Below, piece after piece: positions 4,701-6,776 of a stretch of 6,776 nucleotides of DNA. How positions within the stretch are numbered: position 1 is the stretch's first letter; each line of letters starts with the position of its first letter. A model generated the notes under the pieces. That model ran no database searches. It was not told where the DNA came from and worked only from the letters and a program-made list of their open reading frames with translations. The position numbers and the translations under genes are program-made. The DNA comes from Pseudomonadota bacterium (GTDB lineage: Bacteria > Pseudomonadota > Alphaproteobacteria > Caulobacterales > Caulobacteraceae), in contig JAEYUE010000100.1 of the NCBI GenBank assembly GCA_023433655.1, positions 1 to 6,776 on the forward strand, given 5' to 3'.

Positions 4701-6715
4701 TCCTTCCCCTCCGGTTTGACGGTCGCCAGGACGGCGCCGTCGACCACCTGCTCGCCGACGGCGGCGCCGATGGTTTCCACCACCCCGTCGAACGGAGCGA
4801 CGAGGGCATGCTCCATCTTCATCGCTTCCAGCACAATGATGGACTGACCTTTCGTGACGGCGTCGCCGGGTCTGGCGGGCGCGGCGACGATCTTGCCGGG
4901 CATGGGGGCGCGGAGCGAGCCGTCGGACGCCGGGCCGGCGGCGGCGGCGGCGTCGTGGCTCAGGTCTTCGAAGACCCAGGTCTCGCCCTCATGGAAGACC
5001 ACGGGCTCGTCGACGACGCGGCCGATCTCCCGGTCCGGCCTGCCGTCGCGCATCAGGGTGACGCCGCCGGTGAGGACGTAGGCGTCGAGGGTCGAGCCGC
5101 CGAGATCGACCTGCCAGTAGCTTCCGTGCTCACCGGGGACCGGGCGGCCCTCGACGATCACGCCGTTGACCCGGGCCCGCTGCGGGGCCGGGCGCGCGCC
5201 GTTCATGCGGAAGCCGTAGAGGCCCGAGGCGGTCGGGGCCCACGGGCTGGCCCCGCGGCCGGGGAGGTTGGACGGGCGGACCCACTCCTCCTCGTGATGG
5301 GCGTCGCTGGCCAGGGTGGCCAGGGCGGCGGCCTGCACCTCCGGCGGCGGGGCGGCGACCGTCAGGGACTCTTCCTCGGCAGCGATGAAGCCGGTGTCGA
5401 CGTCGCCGGCGAGGAAGCGCGGGTGTTCGAGGCAGCGCTTGAGGAAGCCGGCGTTGGCCCGGACCGGCCAGACCTCGACCTCGCTGCAGGCCTGCGCCAG
5501 CCGTTCGGCCGCCGCCTCACGCGTGTCGGCGTGGACGATCAGCTTGGCGATCATCGGATCGTAGAACTGGCTGACCTCGCTGCCCCAGGTGACGCCGGTG
5601 TCGACGCGGATGTCCTCGGGCAGGTGGATGTGCTCCAGCGTGCCGATCGAGGGCAGGAAGCCGTTGGCGGGGTCCTCGGCGTAGAGGCGCGCCTCCATGG
5701 CCCAGCCGTTGAGGGGGATGTCGTCCTGCTTCAGCGGGATCGGCTCGCCGGCGGCGACGCGCAGCTGCCATTCGACCAGATCCACGCCGGTTATGGCTTC
5801 GGTGACCGGATGTTCGACCTGCAGCCGGGTGTTCATCTCCATGAACCATATCCGGTCCGCCTTCAGACCGTCCGAGGCGTCGGCGATGAATTCGATGGTG
5901 CCGGCGCCCTCGTAGTTCACCGCCTTCGCCGCGCGCACGGCGGCGGCGGTGACGGCGGCGCGGGTGGCGGCGTCCATGCCGGGGGCGGGGGCCTCCTCGA
6001 TGACCTTCTGGTGGCGGCGCTGCAGGGAGCAGTCGCGCTCGTGGAGGTGGACGACGTTTCCATGTGAGTCGCCGAAGACCTGCACCTCGATGTGGCGCGG
6101 GCGGGTGATGTATTTCTCGATCAGGACGCGCGGATCGCCGAAGGACGACTGGCCCTCGCGCCGGGCCGAGGCGAGGCCGTCGGCGAAGTCCTCGGCCCGG
6201 TCGACCTTCTTCATGCCCTTGCCGCCGCCGCCGGCGACGGCCTTGATCAGCACCGGATAGCCGATGGCGTCGGCTTCCTTGCGCAGGCGTTCGGCCGACT
6301 GGTCGTCGCCGAGGTAGCCGGGGGTGACCGGCACGCCGGCCTCGATCATCAGGGCCTTGGCGGCGTCCTTCAGGCCCATGGCGCGGATGGCCGCGGGGGG
6401 CGGGCCGATCCAGACGAGGCCGGCGGCCATGACCGCCTCGGCGAAGTCGGCGTTCTCGGACAGGAAGCCGTAGCCGGGGTGGATGGCCTCGGCGCCCGTG
6501 GCCTTGGCGGCGGCCAGCACCTTGTCAGCGTCCAGATAGGATTCGCGGGCCGGCGCCGGGCCGATCAGCACCGCCTCGTCCGCCTCGCGCACGTGCAGGG
6601 CGTCGGCGTCGGCCTCGGAGTGCACGGCGATGGTGCGCAGGCCCATGCGGCGGGCGGTGCGGAACACGCGGCAGGCGATCTCGCCGCGATTGGCGACCAG
6701 GACGGATTTGAACAT
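4697..6715 (-). CDS. Acyl-CoA carboxylase biotin-containing alpha subunit, probably 3-methylcrotonyl-CoA carboxylase
   Basis: The 672 residues hold a complete biotin carboxylase joined to a biotin carrier domain. The N-terminal domain begins VLVANRGEIACRV (5-17). The ATP-grasp region has GGGGKGM (162-168), ERDCSLQRRHQK (226-237) and MEMNTRLQVEHPVTE (292-306). The carboxylase C-domain has EARLYAEDP (341-349), catalytic Arg370 in IRVDTG, and YDPMIAKLI (385-393). The carrier domain has APMPGKI (603-609) and the biotinylation site AMKM with Lys633. It carboxylates biotin with ATP and bicarbonate; a beta subunit, not in this window, transfers the group to the acyl-CoA. EWQLRVAAGE, EARLYAEDP and the absence of the longer insert I recall in alphaproteobacterial propionyl-CoA carboxylase favour the methylcrotonyl enzyme of leucine breakdown (MccA/LiuD), but propionyl- or geranyl-CoA remain possible. 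The ribosome site is weak. It is coupled by ATGA to the downstream gene. Confidence 0.93.
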   Translation of the reverse strand: MFKSVLVANRGEIACRVFRTARRMGLRTIAVHSEADADALHVREADEAVLIGPAPARESYLDADKVLAAAKATGAEAIHPGYGFLSENADFAEAVMAAGLVWIGPPPAAIRAMGLKDAAKALMIEAGVPVTPGYLGDDQSAERLRKEADAIGYPVLIKAVAGGGGKGMKKVDRAEDFADGLASARREGQSSFGDPRVLIEKYITRPRHIEVQVFGDSHGNVVHLHERDCSLQRRHQKVIEEAPAPGMDAATRAAVTAAAVRAAKAVNYEGAGTIEFIADASDGLKADRIWFMEMNTRLQVEHPVTEAITGVDLVEWQLRVAAGEPIPLKQDDIPLNGWAMEARLYAEDPANGFLPSIGTLEHIHLPEDIRVDTGVTWGSEVSQFYDPMIAKLIVHADTREAAAERLAQACSEVEVWPVRANAGFLKRCLEHPRFLAGDVDTGFIAAEEESLTVAAPPPEVQAAALATLASDAHHEEEWVRPSNLPGRGASPWAPTASGLYGFRMNGARPAPQRARVNGVIVEGRPVPGEHGSYWQVDLGGSTLDAYVLTGGVTLMRDGRPDREIGRVVDEPVVFHEGETWVFEDLSHDAAAAAGPASDGSLRAPMPGKIVAAPARPGDAVTKGQSIIVLEAMKMEHALVAPFDGVVETIGAAVGEQVVDGAVLATVKPEGKE
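4701..4712 (-). promoter_or_regulatory. Strong ribosome binding site for GRLEGR protein B within the carboxylase end
   Basis: On the minus strand GGAGGGGAAGGA runs straight into the ATG of the downstream gene while encoding the last carboxylase residues. Together with the ATGA stop/start overlap (4697-4700), this allows terminating ribosomes to restart and also independent initiation. Confidence 0.75.
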
Positions 6716-6727
6716 GGCCGTTTCTTA

Positions 6728-6764
6728 GAGTGGCGAGTGGCGAGTGGCGAGTGGCGAGTTGGGC
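6728..6764. repeat. Heptamer tandem repeat GAGTGGC upstream of the carboxylase
   Basis: Four perfect GAGTGGC units occupy 6728-6755 and a fifth, imperfect one (GAGTTGGGC) ends at 6764. The array begins 13 bp upstream of the carboxylase ATG, so it lies in its 5' UTR or promoter. It has the same 7-bp period as the array near 154-274 but an unrelated unit. The rest to the window end (6765-6776) shows nothing recognisable. Confidence 0.9.
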
Positions 6765-6776
6765 TCAGGTCGGATG

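Noticed and set aside
4808..6067. 419-codon plus-strand frame opposite the carboxylase
   Set aside because: Gly/Asp/Val-rich antisense shadow of the strongly conserved biotin carboxylase.

Overview
The window looks like chromosomal DNA of a GC-rich alphaproteobacterium, most likely Caulobacterales (Caulobacter/Brevundimonas-like). Supports are the very strong G/C third-position bias, a tRNA-His that encodes no G-1 and has A73 (a known trait of one alphaproteobacterial clade), a DUF1489 protein, and a tRNA promoter resembling the Caulobacter housekeeping sigma-73 pattern. The genus is an inference; no phage, IS or CRISPR signal was seen.

Plus strand, left part (1-1250): the window opens inside the last 48 codons of an M48-type metalloprotease gene. 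A 207-bp intergenic region follows, holding two oppositely oriented arrays of a 7-bp repeat (together a 22-bp perfect inverted repeat) and then a promoter for tRNA-His(GTG). Only 27 bp after the encoded CCA comes the ATG of a trans-aconitate 2-methyltransferase (tam). A hairpin with a GCAA tetraloop fills most of that gap and contains the tam Shine-Dalgarno, so tRNA and mRNA are probably co-transcribed.

Minus strand, middle (3802 down to 1129): a likely operon of DUF1489 protein, a small exported GRLEGR-motif protein, and a cNMP-like/patatin (NTE-type) lipid hydrolase. The hydrolase gene runs 122 bp into the 3' end of tam on the opposite strand, so the last ~40 residues of each protein come from overprinted DNA.

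Plus strand, 3871-4263: an ABM-fold (quinol monooxygenase-like) gene diverges from DUF1489. It has a Tat-like signal peptide and also an internal ATG with a stronger ribosome binding site just after that peptide, suggesting exported and cytosolic forms.

Minus strand, right part (6715 down to 4275): the biotin-containing alpha subunit of an acyl-CoA carboxylase (best fit 3-methylcrotonyl-CoA carboxylase), joined by an ATGA stop/start overlap to a second GRLEGR-motif exported protein, a paralogue of the one in the middle operon. Upstream of the carboxylase lies a second 7-bp tandem repeat (GAGTGGC). Themes are acyl-CoA/leucine catabolism, lipid hydrolysis, detoxification of a TCA by-product, and an undescribed pair of small envelope proteins. 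No obvious defence or mobile system is present; the most unusual items are the tRNA-tam hairpin, the GRLEGR pair, the antisense gene overlap and the heptamer repeats.
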